DNA of 64,000 nucleotides, from positions 97,686,666-97,750,665 of the forward strand of contig NC_080670.1 in assembly GCF_030247195.1 (NCBI RefSeq), written 5' to 3'. Each line of letters starts with the position of its first letter. The stretch's first letter is position 1. This stretch comes from Topomyia yanbarensis (lineage: Eukaryota > Arthropoda > Insecta > Diptera > Culicidae). Position numbers and translations under genes: made by a program. Below the pieces are notes generated by a model. It did no database searches. It was not told where the DNA came from and worked only from the letters and a program-made list of their open reading frames with translations. This document shows, piece after piece, positions 21,431 through 34,870 of this stretch.

Positions 21431-22629
21431 CACTGAAATTTACACACCGAACACCACTGTGAAATATAACGATCCGTTCCGTTCAAAGGTTAGGAGACGT
21501 ATGAAATAGATGTTAATTGGTATTATACAAAGTGTTCAAAGTACTGTAAAATTCGTGTAACCAAAATTCGTATAATTTGTGTCCAACTAGAATAAAAGAT
21601 TCTGAAAAACTTTAAAACTGCTAAAATTGTTTTATTTCAGTGCTTTATCAATGTACAAAATGTTTCATCCATTTTAACACGTTGGAATATTGAACAATAA
21701 AAAAAAGTTGGCAATAAGAAAAAATGGCATATTCAAATGATTGGCGTTTCACCAGCGACTAGCGCCTACCAGGTATCGCCCCAAAATTCTTCCCCCGAAA
21801 AATAGTTGGCAAAACAGCCGGTCGGTGCTCAGCTAATTTCGTCCGCGCCCCTTGTCGCCTATTTTTTATTGGGTATTTCATCGGCGGTTCTATTTTTGAA
21901 AATGAACCGCCTTGGATATTGAACTGGTTTTTTTTGGCTTTCTTATTTTATTGCAAATGAGTAGAGGTTTTGATTCTTTTATATTCGGGATTGCAGATTG
22001 ACAATTCGCGAGAGGGATTGGGGACCAGTTGGTAATTACCTTCAGTTATGTCAGCACGAAGAATAAGTGTTTTATTGTCATGTTCATTGGTAAGATTTCA
22101 ATTTTATCTCATGTCCTCACGCGATTCTAGGTCTATTGATGACATTTGGTCCTTAGACCGGCGACGACTGGGTCCTGGTGGCCTTCTGCCGGTAGTGGCA
22201 GAATGAGAGGGTACGAACGGATCTTGCCGAGAAGACAATACCATAAAAATGAATAGTTGTTCGGAGGTCGGCTCAAATGGGACTTTGATTTGACTGGTAT
22301 CGATGATCGCGGGTCAATACGTACTGAAAATTCGCCACATCTGTTTTAATAAACCTAATTTCAAGTTCCGTTATTGGTAACAAGCCCGTGCATCAGGTTA
22401 ACGATCCTCTGTATTTACCTTCAATATTCGATATAATCGTCCTTATACGTATATTTGACAAACAATCCGATATGGAAAATAGGAAATACTTTCGTTGATA
22501 TATAACATCTCGAGCTATCATAACTCTTTGTCTGTATAACGTATTATCACTTGGTAGTTTGCAACCCATAAATATATCGTAGAGAAGGAATAGCGAAATT
22601 AGTCTAAATAATGTCACAAAAACCTATTT
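21431..22629. other. No gene seen
   Basis: AT-rich sequence with no ORF that has a recognisable domain. A more GC-rich patch lies near 21770-21900. I recognise no repeat here. Confidence 0.4.
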
Positions 22630-23960
22630 TAATCCACCTAGCGGTGCAATTGTGCCTTTCTCAATTATGAATCACGAGAATGTGTGCGTTGTTTATATTC
22701 ATTAAAAGAGTTCGAGTTCTAAAATTTTGAAAAAAAAAACAGCCACGGTAATATTGAACTGAAAAAAGGTGCGAAATCGGCGAAGTCCCAAAAAGTCGAT
22801 TTTTACAAAAAAAAATTTTTCGAGATAACATAAAATCTCGACGTTTCATGCATTTTAAAGATGTTTGGCATCAAAAATACGAATTCGATTTCTGAAATTT
22901 CATGGGGTCCCCCCTTTGAAAAAAAAAATTGAGTTCTGGCTTATATGGGAATTTCATATGTGACCGGACGATTTAGTCTATATTTCCGGACCCATATAAG
23001 CGATCCGTACGAAATTTTATAAACATCTATAGGGATATTATAGCTATCATTTGGGACTAAGTTTGTGAAAATTGGCCCAACCATTTCCGGGAAACTGATG
23101 CGAGTTCGAAAATTTTGAAAGATGGCCGCTTTTCCCGGGCACTTCCGGAACCGTCTATGGTGGTTAATGTAGTCAACGAAAGTTTGGTTGGCCGTCGGTG
23201 ACCTAGAACAGCAAATTTAAGTTGTTTAAGAGACATTTTAGCGAAATTTTTACCTTTTTTGCTTTCATCGGAGTATCGGTTTGAATCACAATTTGCTATG
23301 TGATCGCACGCCACAACCTGTAACTCCGGAACCGGAAGTCGGATCGGGATGAAATTAAATAGCCATTTACGGGGACGCAATACCTTTCATTTGAGGCCAA
23401 GTTTAGTCGAATCGGTCTAGCCATCTCCGAGAAACCGATGTGACTGTTATTCTGAATTTAGACACTTCCGCCGGGGCTTCCGGAACCGAGGATGGTGGCC
23501 AATGTGGCCAAATAGACTTTGAATGGATGTTAGTGACCTAATACTACAAATCGAAGCAGTTGTGGTCATATTTTGGAAAATTTTTCACCTTTATACATTC
23601 ATTGCAGAATTTATTAAAATCGACATTTTCTGCGTGTTCGTACTCATCACCCTGTAATTCCGGAACCGGAAGTCGGATCCATTGGAAATTCAATAGCAGC
23701 CTATGGGAACGTTGCACCTTTCATTTGAGACTAAGTTTGTCAAAATCGGTTCAGCCATCTCTGAGAAAAATGAGTGACATTTTTGGTCACATACACACAC
23801 ACACATACATACACACATACATACACACATAGACATTTGCCGAACTCGACGAACTGAATCGAATGGTATATGTCACTCGGCCCTCCGGGCCTCCGTTAAA
23901 AAGTCGGTTTTCAGAGCAATTGCAATACCTTTCTATTGAGAAAGGCAAAAATAGTGATCC
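22630..23960 (+). mobile_element. Repetitive element with about 345-bp internal units
   Basis: The right part contains two clear copies, and a weaker third, of one module: tccggaaccggaagtcgga, then a cttt/catttgag/ctaagttt phrase, then tcggt..agccatct and a gagaaa end. They sit at about 22960-23110, 23310-23450 and 23650-23800. A (CA)/(CATA) stretch at 23787-23830 follows, then gccgaactcgacgaactg and an end with ttgagaaaggcaaaa at about 23935-23950. The opposite end at about 22655 has gtgcctttctcaat, an inverted match to gagaaaggca. I recall this repeat type from culicine mosquitoes, but that is memory, not a search. Confidence 0.6.
23787..23832. repeat. (CA)n/(CATA)n microsatellite
   Basis: Alternating cacaca and catacata blocks inside the preceding repeat. 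It appears to be part of that repeat rather than an independent array. Confidence 0.85.
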
Positions 23961-24359
23961 GGCCCATTACGCAGATATGATTAGCTTTTCTAGGCAATAC
24001 TCCCACGGTCGGCTGCGTGGAGTTGAAATTGCTTTTATTTAGAAAACATAAGATACTCTTGGTATTCGGCTACCCAGAGTTTAAAAAGAATCAAAAACTA
24101 AACAAGATCTTCTTTTTCGAGCGATCGTGTTCTCGTAAACTAACTAAACTACTACCTAATAAACTATGCTTTACAGGTCACATCGCTTGCTTGGAGCGGT
24201 TCCTAGACCCTATTCCCTTCCAAACCAACTCCGTGACACCTATGGAAGAGACTGATGAACCTTCTTGTAGATTCCGCATTTTATTCAAACCATCGCTAGG
24301 TAAAATCAGCACCGAAATAGAAACCCATGAAAATACAAATTAGGCGCGTGATTGAATAT

Positions 24360-24829
<470 letters not shown>

Positions 24830-25410
24830 GCAGTGCTCCTTATAGCCGGCTATTCAAGTTGTTTATTTTGCTAATCGTATTAATACAACAAATGATAAAT
24901 TTCCCAAATTCTCGGCAAACGGCTGCCCAGAGCAATTATTACATGATAACGCTATTGGCACACTTACTAACAACTCTCCCCTTCCCGTGATACATGTGGA
25001 GATGAAGAGGATTCCACGGTCTCTGGTAGCAACATGTATCGGACTAACATTCCTTCCTTTCTCAGAAAATCTGCATTCGGACGTGGCCGGCGTCGGTATT
25101 GATCAGCATGCAGGGATCAGAATTGATTTTACAATGTGGCTCATCATGTTATTCCCAAGCATGTTGTTCCAATGAACATTTTGCAACCTAATTTGGTTCT
25201 GGTCAATAACGGAGTAGCAACTACGGGCGATCTCTTATGCTTATGCTTAAATCATGTGTTCTATTTGTTTCTTGTTTAGTATTTTTTTTATAGAAAATAG
25301 TATATAGAAGAAGATTTTAATATTAATCGATTTATTTTATTATGACAAAATGTAGCTGAGGTTTCAAACCAACAATTATTTAACCTAAACGGGTGATTTG
25401 CTTAGGCAGG
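24830..25410. other. No gene seen
   Basis: No supported coding region. A GC-richer patch at 24960-25120 reads like a fragment of something transcribed, but no domain is recognisable. Confidence 0.35.
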
Positions 25411-25424
25411 TCCGAATAGTGCAT

Positions 25425-25895
25425 AATATGAGCGACCGAAAATAAAAGTCGCAAGGATAACTAAAACTAGCTAAACTTCGTACAACCTGTTTCAAATATA
25501 TGAGAATATAAAAAAGTCGGAAATAAACTGCAAGCGTAAAAATCGGACGGCGATTCTTCAGCATAAGAATCACTTAAAAAATGTTCCCCGTAAAACACGG
25601 TAAAAATGAGCCTCCAGTATCAAAACCGATTAAAAATAAATAAATCGTTCCCAGGAGTATCCGTATATCGTGATGTTTAAGAAGTCGGCTAATAAAAACT
25701 ACCTAGTATGAATCGGACATGTTTTCTTCCAGTTTTTATACTGAAAGTTTTTTCATCCGACTCTTGCAGAAGAAAGTCCCAGTCCGATTTTTATGCTTGA
25801 AGTTTATATCCGGTTTTTATATTCTAATATATTTGAAACGGGTTAACGAAGCATGTTTTGTCCTTGCGACTTTTATTTTCGGTTGCTCATATAAT
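25425..25895. mobile_element. Small fold-back MITE, arms about 115 bp
   Basis: The left arm at 25425-25550 (cgaaaataaaagtcgcaagg, then aaaaagtcggaaataaa) is the inverted counterpart of the right arm at 25775-25890 (ccttgcgacttttattttcg). The arms differ at several places, so it is old. The spacer is about 225 bp. The tips are not defined. Confidence 0.6.
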
Positions 25896-26154
25896 ATTCC
25901 TAAAATTAGGGTGGTCATTACAAGTATTACTGCATCCTGAAGTCAAAATAAAACTGTCAAAGGCCGGCCCCACAGGGGATTACTTTAAGCGAAAAAGCTT
26001 GTTTTGCACAAATTATGGTAACTTTTTGATTTATTAGTAAGGATTTTAAGCATCTCAATGTAGACTAATAAAATGCTGTTATGTCATCATTATGATTATT
26101 TTCGATGCTCTACACGACGCCACAGATATTAGTTTGCTTAGTGCTTCTGATTTT

Positions 26155-26578
26155 CGATAACAGAAGAGGGTCGGGTTTACCCACACGGTCGGATTTGCCC
26201 CACCTTATCCTAGTCCCCAATTCTCAAACAATCGAAAAGCGGGCAAAAAGTACGAACACAAGAAATGCATCACATTGCCAGGTTAATTAACTTTTCCAAG
26301 AGGAATTAAGTTACAATGTTTTTTCCGTGTATTTTATGTTTCAGTTTCATCGCCTACTACGATTACTTGCAACCATTTTCTTAAGCCTATATTCAATTTT
26401 CATATTTGTGTTGAACCAGAGAATAATATTATGTTCCGCTTTTAAATTTGAAGTAGAAGCTCGATTATCATTCTTTGATTTTGGCGCAAAGTAGCCACCG
26501 TAGCGTGAAATAACTCCCGATGACTGAATTGCAAAAAAAGGGTTAAACTTAAGGTGTCGGATTCAACCATAACTCTTC
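26155..26578. mobile_element. Degraded copy of the ACCGACACC-type MITE
   Basis: The right end taaggtgtcggattcaacca at about 26549 aligns with the right end of the MITE at 12548-13899 (taaggtgtcggttttaacca) and is followed by a decayed taactcttcta in place of taattccccta. The left side, near 26160, has gggtcgggtttaccc. Probably an old, internally deleted relative. Confidence 0.5.
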
Positions 26579-26699
26579 TACGTTCGTTATCGTTATCGTT
26601 AGAGCATTCCGTATTAACATATGTGTATTTGGCAGAAGTGAAGCACCCTATCCACACTCCGGAACACATATAGTCTTACCAACTCCGCAAAACTTGTGT

Positions 26700-28098
26700 T
26701 GGCCAATAGTCCAACTTGTATTAAGAAAGGCCTAGTATGCGGACAACTATTATTTTTGTTTTCGATTGTGATGTTTTGTATGTGCAGAAACACCTACCTC
26801 ATGTCAAATACATGTGATTAATTATAAACGCAAAAACGGTTGAGTTGAGCAGGACTCGTTTAGTTGATTTGTTGTGAATGACATCTGTTGCGCCAAGAAT
26901 CTCAAAACAAATAAAAATGTGCATGCTTTGACCGCAAAGTAGAAACCGCGTCAGTTGCAGAGCATGCACCACCTAAAATGCGCTTTGACTCTCTTTCGCA
27001 TGGTGTACCACAAACAAAGCAGTCTGAGTCAGCTATATGCAGTGTTACCACACCTGCAAATTTTCCGCAAACCTACGCATTTTCTGCAATTGTAAAGTAG
27101 GTTGGGGATATTTGGAATTCGCCGAATTTTCGTGGGTTTTTCATGGATGACTTAAATTAGTGACTATTCTTCATTAATAATTTCATGTTTATTAAACACA
27201 AACAGTCGCGTCGACGGTGAAAAAAGTCATTGCGTAGTGATCTAATCGGTTTTTACATGTAGACGGAGAATAAAATCATAATATCTTTAACAAATTTTCT
27301 GCCAATCGATGAGGAAAAATAAAAAAATTGTTCTTGCGAGATTCTTAAACAGCAATTATTAAAAATCATTTGTGATTTTAATTAAGTTTTCTATTAATTG
27401 TACGAGATTCTCAAATATTAGAAATTATTTGTAATTTTGATTCAAAACCGAAAGACAGCAAAATAACCAAGCTGTACACCTATGGACATGAAAGTAGAAA
27501 CAAAAATCAATTTGTAACAGTCATGGCACAAATGGTTAAACCAGAAGTATACTTCTATAAATATCTGAGTTGAATATGCTTGTTTCAGCCCGGAGCCAAT
27601 CGCATAGTCTGTACACAAACACTATAAAATTCAACAGATCCAGTTGTAAATTTCAACTACAATTTTATTGAAAATATTTCAAAATAAGGAATCATTTTGA
27701 TTGGCATTTGGTTTTAATTCATATACTACCCAATGTTGAAGGAATTAGCGAAAATTTTCAAAATTCGTCTATGTCGGGTTTAGTTGTTCATATCGTACGA
27801 TTTTATTCTACAATTGGTTTCAGATCGCAAAATTTAAATTATTCTCAAACTTTGATATAAGTAAGTTGTTACTTTCATATCTTGAAATTTCAATCTAATA
27901 TCAATAATAAATATCTATAGCGTTTTTTTGTTATATTAACTAACCAAATAGAACAAACATTATGATTACATTCATTGGAAATTTTATTAATCAATCAATT
28001 ACAAATAATCAGTAAACACCTTTTGCCGTTTAATCTATTCTGAAATTGCAATTAATTAAAGAGACTAAACGTCAAAAAAATTGTAATTCCATATCAAC
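26700..28098. other. No gene seen
   Basis: AT-rich sequence without ORF or repeat that I can name. Confidence 0.4.
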
Positions 28099-28105
28099 TT
28101 TTGAA

Positions 28106-28300
28106 TAGGGCTAATAAGATTTGTAAACAAACTTTTGTTTTGCTGATTTCTCTTATTTTGTTATAATTTCAACACAGAAAACATTTGAAATTGATTCTAC
28201 CAAGGGTAAATATGTTGATTCAAGTGTATTTTTCATGAAATTCAACTCGGCAGCGGAGTAATGAGCGAAAGAAGTTTGTTTACAAAAATCTCATTAGCCC
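28106..28300. mobile_element. Short MITE, about 195 bp, with TTTTGAA flanks
   Basis: The ends are inverted: tagggctaataagatttg on the left and the complement aaatctcattagccc on the right, followed inward on both sides by a gtaaacaaactt word. Direct repeats ttttgaa lie at 28099-28105 and 28301-28307. A 7- or 8-bp duplication suggests a hAT-like family, but one TIR tip is two bases short, so the class is uncertain. Confidence 0.6.
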
Positions 28301-28328
28301 TTTTGAAGAATTAATATTGAATTGTAAG

Positions 28329-29124
28329 TAGAGTTCGTCGCGATTGCGGTAATTACCGCAACCGCGCCGTATTTACCGCACCGGCACCGCAAAAACTGCG
28401 GTGCGGTGAGACACTTTTTGCAGCGGATGCGGTGTGGGAAATGAGATTTTACCGCAACCGCACTTCAAAAAATAATTGTTAAATTTGCAGGCTGTATTAA
28501 AAAGTGAATTAAAACTATGACTTTTACCATTTGAGAAGGACGCAACTAGATTTATTTTCTTAACGAATGCTCAACAATGCCATTATAAGGAAAACTTCTC
28601 TGTCAGAACGTTCGAGTTTTACAACTTCATTATTCCTTTTTTTTTTTTTCAATTAACTGATTAAAACTTAATCAAAAGGTATCTTATTAATTGCTGCGGA
28701 AAAACGGTTTTTGTATGTATAATAATTAAATACAGTTACATTTCATAGGACTTCAGCGCTATGCTAATATTTAGAGGAATGACAATGTTTTACCTTATTT
28801 CGAAAGTATTGGTCTTAAAATGTAGGGCATTTTATTAATAAAAATCGCAAAAGTTGAATTTTTTCATAAATGTTACATTTTGAGGAGTCCGTCAAAGTTA
28901 ATTTTCGTGTATATAAGAATAACACTTTATTATATATGGCTATACAAAACAAATTAATAAATTCAACACAATTTTCAAAAATACATGAATTTTACCGCAT
29001 TACCGTACGGTGCGGTGAGGTAAGTGCAGTGCGGTTGCGGTAAGCGGTGCGGTTTTATTATTTCTTCGCGGTTGCGGTGCGGACTATACATTTACCGCCC
29101 ACATCCGCACCGCGACGAACCCTA
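28329..29124. mobile_element. Non-autonomous hAT element, 796 bp
   Basis: Terminal repeats TAGAGTTCGTCGCG (left) and TAGGGTTCGTCGCG (right, inverted) are flanked by perfect 8-bp direct repeats attgtaag at 28321-28328 and 29125-29132. An 8-bp duplication and a TAGGG-type tip are hAT features. Both subterminal regions are packed with gcggt/accgc words in both orientations, as expected for multiple transposase-binding sites. The middle is AT-rich and non-coding. Confidence 0.9.
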
Positions 29125-29149
29125 ATTGTAAGTACGTGCAAGTTCTGCT

Positions 29150-30330
29150 TTATACAGGGTTAAGAACCTCTCGAGGGGTGATTGACTGTCATATTCGGAG
29201 AAAAAATCGTTCTATACATACCATCAAATCTCAACCGCTATAAAGTTATTGAACGTTTTGTGTTTAAAAACTATTGGTCTTAAAATACCTCTAACTCAAA
29301 AAGTATACTTTTTATTTCAAATCTTTTAGGTCCATTGCGAAGGTGAGAAAATTTCCCATTTAGTGATTCGCTCACATGTTTCAGCTAATGAATTTAAGTA
29401 ACCTCTTCAAAGTAATTTATTTGAAATTTAACAATATTGATCGATTTCTCCGATCCATTTCTCCAAAATCTTAATAGTTAACATCATCATTTTAATAATT
29501 AATATTGTTAGTCTTGAAGAGCTGCATAATTCGTCCTTTGACATGATGCACTTATCTTTTCTTGTTTTCATGTGTTCGGGTTATTAAACTTGGATATTTT
29601 TATGTCATTTTCACTATTACTAGCTCTAATTGAAAAAAATATAGCACTTAATGTACTTGTTTTTCTTTTCATTCGAAAGCCAGGAAAATTTTACAGAGAA
29701 AAATGTATTAATACCTTTCAATTAAGTGTTTTTAGTATTCTTTTAGAAGTAAATTATTTTAAAGTTAGTGTTATTATTGGCATTTTTGTTAATTTTCTTA
29801 AAATAATTTTCAGCTTTCCAAAGAAACCTTAGAAATAACAATATAAAGCATATTTTTAAAGTCATTTAAGCACTACCAAGTCGATTACAGAAAAAGTTTA
29901 GTAATGAAATTACAATGAAATGAGAAGAGATAGGAATATGATGTTGAAGAACAAATTATGAATCGTCCTAATACCCAGCTTTTGAATAATAGATATTGCT
30001 ATAATCATAATTCATTATTTTGAGAAATTTACAAAAACTTTCTCAAAAATAATGACTTTTAAATACTTCTCAACTAAAAGGTAATTAAAACTAATTAACT
30101 GAAACATATGAGTACACCATTCAATTGGAAATTTTCTCACCTTGCGAATGGAACTAAATGATTTAAAATACAAAGTATACTTTTTGAGTTAGAGGTATTT
30201 TAAAACAAATAAGTTTTTTTCACAAAAAGTTCAATAACTCTGTAACGGTTGAGATTTGATGGCATGTGTAGAATAATTGTTTTCTCCAAATATAACAGTC
30301 AATCACCCCTCTAGAGATTCTTGACCATAA
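29150..30330. mobile_element. Family A fold-back element, about 1.18 kb
   Basis: The ends are inverted over more than 200 bp: the left ttaagaacctctcgagggg, then gattgactgtcatat, pairs with the right atataacagtcaatc, then cccctctagag. The arms continue through ctctaactcaaaaagtata. The internal phrase gaaagccaggaaaatttt is shared with the copies at 45.0, 46.1, 47.5 and 48.6 kb. Non-coding. The right end abuts a (CT)n(TA)n array. Confidence 0.8.
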
Positions 30331-30332
30331 AC

Positions 30333-30566
<234 letters not shown>

Positions 30567-30673
30567 TTATTTATTTTTACTGGTCTTAGATTTTCTCGTA
30601 CAGACAGCTCCTTAATTAATAATAATTCTATGTTTAAAGGTAGTCTTAGTGATGTTAAAATCATACTTGTCAG

Positions 30674-33340
30674 CTACATCATTAAAATTACGAGAGCATA
30701 CATTGAACGGATTGTTTTGAAAAAAAGAGTACTATACATCGATAACCGAAAGAAATCAGTTCGTCTGGTGGGTCTAGGTGGTACGTTGAATCGGAGCTGG
30801 CTCAGCAACTCCGGGCTATCTATATTGTTTCCCAGAAGATCGAACACGAAGAGCCGTTGCAGCATTATCCTCCGACTTGCAAGAGTTTGCAAACGTAGAA
30901 GATTGCATCGATGTTCATAGGGCGGTAGACGAATAGGATCAGTCCAAGGTAGTAACCGCAGAGCGTAACGAACAAAGTGACGCTGAATTCGTTCGATGCG
31001 ATTGATTTGAACAGCATGATAGTGTGCCCACACAAGCACGCTGTACTCCAGGATGGTACGCACGAGTGCACAAAAGAGCGTTTTTAGGCAATAAATATCG
31101 CTGAATTGCTGCGTGTTTCGTTTAATGAACCCCAGCACGGCATAGGCCTTGGCTGTAGTCATTGCAATGTGCTACGCGAAATTTACATACATATACTTAG
31201 GAAATTGTATAGTGGAGTATAAATCGTTTACGAATAAAATAAACAGTAGCGGGCCCAAATGACTTCCCTGAGGCACACCCGACTCTTTCACAAACGGAGA
31301 TGATCTCGTGTCATCTATGCGCACAAATGCACTACGCTCGGTGAGGTATGACATTATCCACTGTGTCAGCCACTCAAGAAGTCCCACGCGCTCAAATTTG
31401 GCCACGATTAACAAATGAGGCACCCTATCGAACACTTTTGGAAAGTCAACGAAAACGGCATCAACCTGCTGACGTTTTCCAAGCGCGCTATTGAATGACG
31501 AAACGTACGCCATAGGATTAGTACTCGTCGAATGTTTTTTCACAAATCCATGCTGCCATTCGGAAATGATGTGGTGAACCTTCGGTACAGCAAATCGTGA
31601 ACGAGGCTTTCAAAAATTTTCGGTAAGCAGCTTAAAATTGAAATGGCTCGATAATTTTCAACATCGTGGATGCTACCTGACTTGTGGATCGGTTGTACTA
31701 GATGCTGTCTTCCAGACACTCGGGGAAATTCCTTCGGACAATGACCTGTTGAAAGTTATACTCGCAGGTACAGCCAACGTTACAGCACAGCTCTTGAAGA
31801 AGATAGACGGTAAGCCATCCGGACCAGCACCCTTAGAACCATCAATAGACTGCAACTTCAGCTCCATATCACGCGGCGTGAAATTGATTAGCGACATATT
31901 CAAATCGAACAACGACAGACTATTCAGATATGCTTCAGACAAAGGTGGTCGGTTATTACTTTGACTACGAACTGCTTACGACTTCTTACAAATGACCAAA
32001 ATGAATTGGGGTCCTGCTTCAGGTTCTCCTCCGTGCGATGAATATAGCAACGAAAGCAATGCGCAAGCAAAGAGTTATATTCGCTCTCAATGACATGCAG
32101 CTCAGCTTTGTGCCGATCACCTCTCCAGCGAAAGTATCGTTTCCTAACCTTGCGAAGACGGTTCCATAGATTCTGTAGCTCGTTATTCCACCAAGGCTGC
32201 TTTTTACCACGCGGACGACGAGGTCGCTTCACAGGAACAACATCACAAAATATAGGATACATTTTGTCATACATATTTGTCACAGCTTCATTAATACTGC
32301 AACCAACAAGAAATTCCTCCCAATGAACTTCGGCGAACAATGTGTTGAGCCTTTCGAAATCGCAGCGGGTAAAATCAAAGCCAAGGGAACCAATAACAAT
32401 ACCAGGAGCGTTTTGCTTAACAGCGTCAAGCTCGAATAGCAAGATAAAAGGCCGGTAATGTTGGTCGATCTTAAGCAATGGTAACGGTGGCTCACACAAT
32501 TAAACGCAATCAGTGTCTCGTTTACGTTTTCGAGATCTTTTTTTTTGAGACATTCCATTGGCCATAATCGTCTCAACCAGGGATATTTCCTGTTCAGACG
32601 AAACATTTACCGGTAGCATACAGTTCAAATTTTCATCCGACATCCAGCGTAATTGAGGGAGATTATAATCCCCAACAGTCAAAACCACACCACGATCACC
32701 CGCAAGATCAATTAATTTTTTCACACATATTGCATGCTGCTCGTACAACAGGGGTGAGCAGATATATACAGCACACTATCATATCAAAGTTTGGTGATGA
32801 GAAGCGAACGATAATTTGCTCCAATTGATCACAGTCAGCAATACAAATAGCTCAGCTCTGAAGGCCGTTTTTTACTGCTATCAGGACCCCCTCCTCGTCT
32901 GTGCTGGCTAGTTTGGGGGTTTCTATCACAACGGTAAATAGTATAGTTCAGAGCTAGCTCAGAGTTTTAAACGTCGTTATTCAGCCAAGTTTCAGTAAAG
33001 GCAATAACGTCACAATCGCACTGAAAAATATTTAATAGTAATTTATTTGTCTTAGCCCGGATTCCACGCGTGTTCTGATAATAAAGTGAGATTGGACGGT
33101 AATTGTTTTCACGATTCGGACCACGTCTGTTGGTAGCAGAAAACTGATGTGCAGACGGAGGTGTGCGGATGCAGGTTAAATCCGCTGGTAATTCTTGAGC
33201 ATCAGTAGAACTTTCTGTGTTACAGTAAGAACGTACGAAGAGTGGCTTATTGTGATTTAGTGTCTGCTGGTGTTGGCAAGAAGCGAAAAATATTACGTGG
33301 GTTCGACGAGGACTGGAAAACAAATGGTCAGAAAACAAAT
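30674..33340 (-). pseudogene. LINE ORF2 with endonuclease and RT fragments
   Basis: Pieces in at least four frames, collinear with a CR1/Jockey-type ORF2. Endonuclease: YYQNTRGIRAKTNKLL, ITFTETWL-like VIAFTETWLNNDV, then LTVGDYNLPQLRW. Linker: PWWNNELQNLWNRLRK and PNSFWSFVRSRK. RT: KGAGPDGLPSIFFK, then VDAVFVDFPKVFDRVPH (motif A), GVPQGSHLGPLLFILF (motif B). Motif C (F/YADD) is missing because the sequence jumps at about 31165-31200 into the C-terminal RALVRTILEYSVLVWAHY-like region. Deletions also remove part of the endonuclease near 32520. A dead copy. Confidence 0.78.
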
Positions 33341-34042
33341 CCCTTCTGCCATGTTGATTTGGATAGGGATAAATCTTTCAGCTGCAAATCAATACCAGCT
33401 TTGAACGATACGAATGAAAGTTCATCAAGTGTTCTGCCTTTAGGTACAAGTTCAACAACGTTCACAGTTGTGTCTGTTTTCAAATTGTTCCTGATCAGCT
33501 TTTCGATTTGATCCACTGTTGCCTGAGGATCGAAACCAGATAAGTACAGCCAAAATTGTTTATCCTTTTTAGCTGCCACCAATGGTATAGCATCGTCCGG
33601 TTCAATATCTTTTGTACCTTCGAAAATGTTATCGCGGTGCGGTGGTTCATCCGGGATTAACAGCCGTGGTCTCTTGCGTGAATTTGGGTTTAGTTGTGTT
33701 CTACGTGGTGTGGTGCGAAAGGGCGTTCGCTGAAGTATTGTATTGATTTTCGTGGTGATGAGTGCAACTTCATTCCTCAGTTCTTCCAGCACCTTGTTTT
33801 GCTCCTCAACCATTGATTGCATTGCGTTGTTCGTCGATAAAGTAACTTGAAGAAAACAAGCATTTGTCATCATTTTTGTACAAGCTTTGCACATCCAAAA
33901 CAATTGTGAACATCCAGATACAGCGTCACGAATATCCGCTGACTGGTGAGCACATTTGAGGTGGAAAGACGATTTACAAAAGCCATTGCAAACTATTTCA
34001 TCTGCCAATACTGCGAGTACAAGCACAACAAAAAGGCTCCAT
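33328..34042 (-). pseudogene. LINE ORF1 with PHD-like zinc finger
   Basis: The likely start is the ATG at 34042. The frame gives a C-C-A-C pair, then shifts by one base near 34003, and continues as [16 protein letters not shown] and later FWMCKACTKMM. Together these make the cysteine/histidine spacing of a PHD-type finger (CxxC, CxxxC, HxxC, CxxC). A coiled-coil-like stretch follows (MVEEQNKVLEELRNEVALI), then a basic segment RKRPRLL and a compact domain of about 90 residues with FWLYLSGFDPQATVDQIEKL that resembles an RRM-like or nucleic-acid-binding fold. ORF1 products of CR1 elements have this order. Broken, so not functional. Confidence 0.7.
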
Positions 34043-34141
34043 TGCTTTTTTTCCGTACGATCTCAACACAGAGCGAAAGCGGTGCATTTTTTGGCGATTT
34101 GTCGATATAATTTAACAAACAACGTTGTACTCCAAGCCACA

Positions 34142-34395
<254 letters not shown>

Positions 34396-34870
34396 GACAT
34401 ATCTTAACATGTTTTAACAGATGAACATAGCTCTAATCGCAACAGAAAATATGTTAAATGGATTTTTATATAGAAAAGAATATCAAAATCTAGAAAAAAT
34501 ACTGCTGATTTTCCGCGGTTTTGAAATACTTTTCTAGAGACTGAATAGAATGTGAATTTTCTTACTTACACAGCAGAAGAGATTTATCAATTACAGTAAG
34601 ATCAAAATAACTCGTTTTCGAAGTTTTGTATCCTAGGGGCAGATCACTTCTGATGTATTTTTAAAAATCAGCGAAATTAAATGCATTTCTTTCCATCAAA
34701 ATAGAAATTCATAATGTATTTTGCGTTGCGCGCAATGTATTTTGCGCTGTGTGACGTCAAAACCCTACAAAAATTTAGCCCTGCATTCAACAAAACATCG
34801 CACAAAGTGGATCAGCGTAGGGCGTTTGTTAAACAAACTTTTCTGCAAATCATTTTATCTTACCATTTTA

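Noticed and set aside
22393..23380. CRISPR-like array from the repeated modules
   Set aside because: The modules are about 345 bp, divergent, with no short identical repeats and unique spacers, and the DNA is eukaryotic.
28340..29110. GCGGT-rich blocks as a CpG island or promoter
   Set aside because: They lie exactly at the ends of a hAT element with a perfect 8-bp duplication, which explains them fully.
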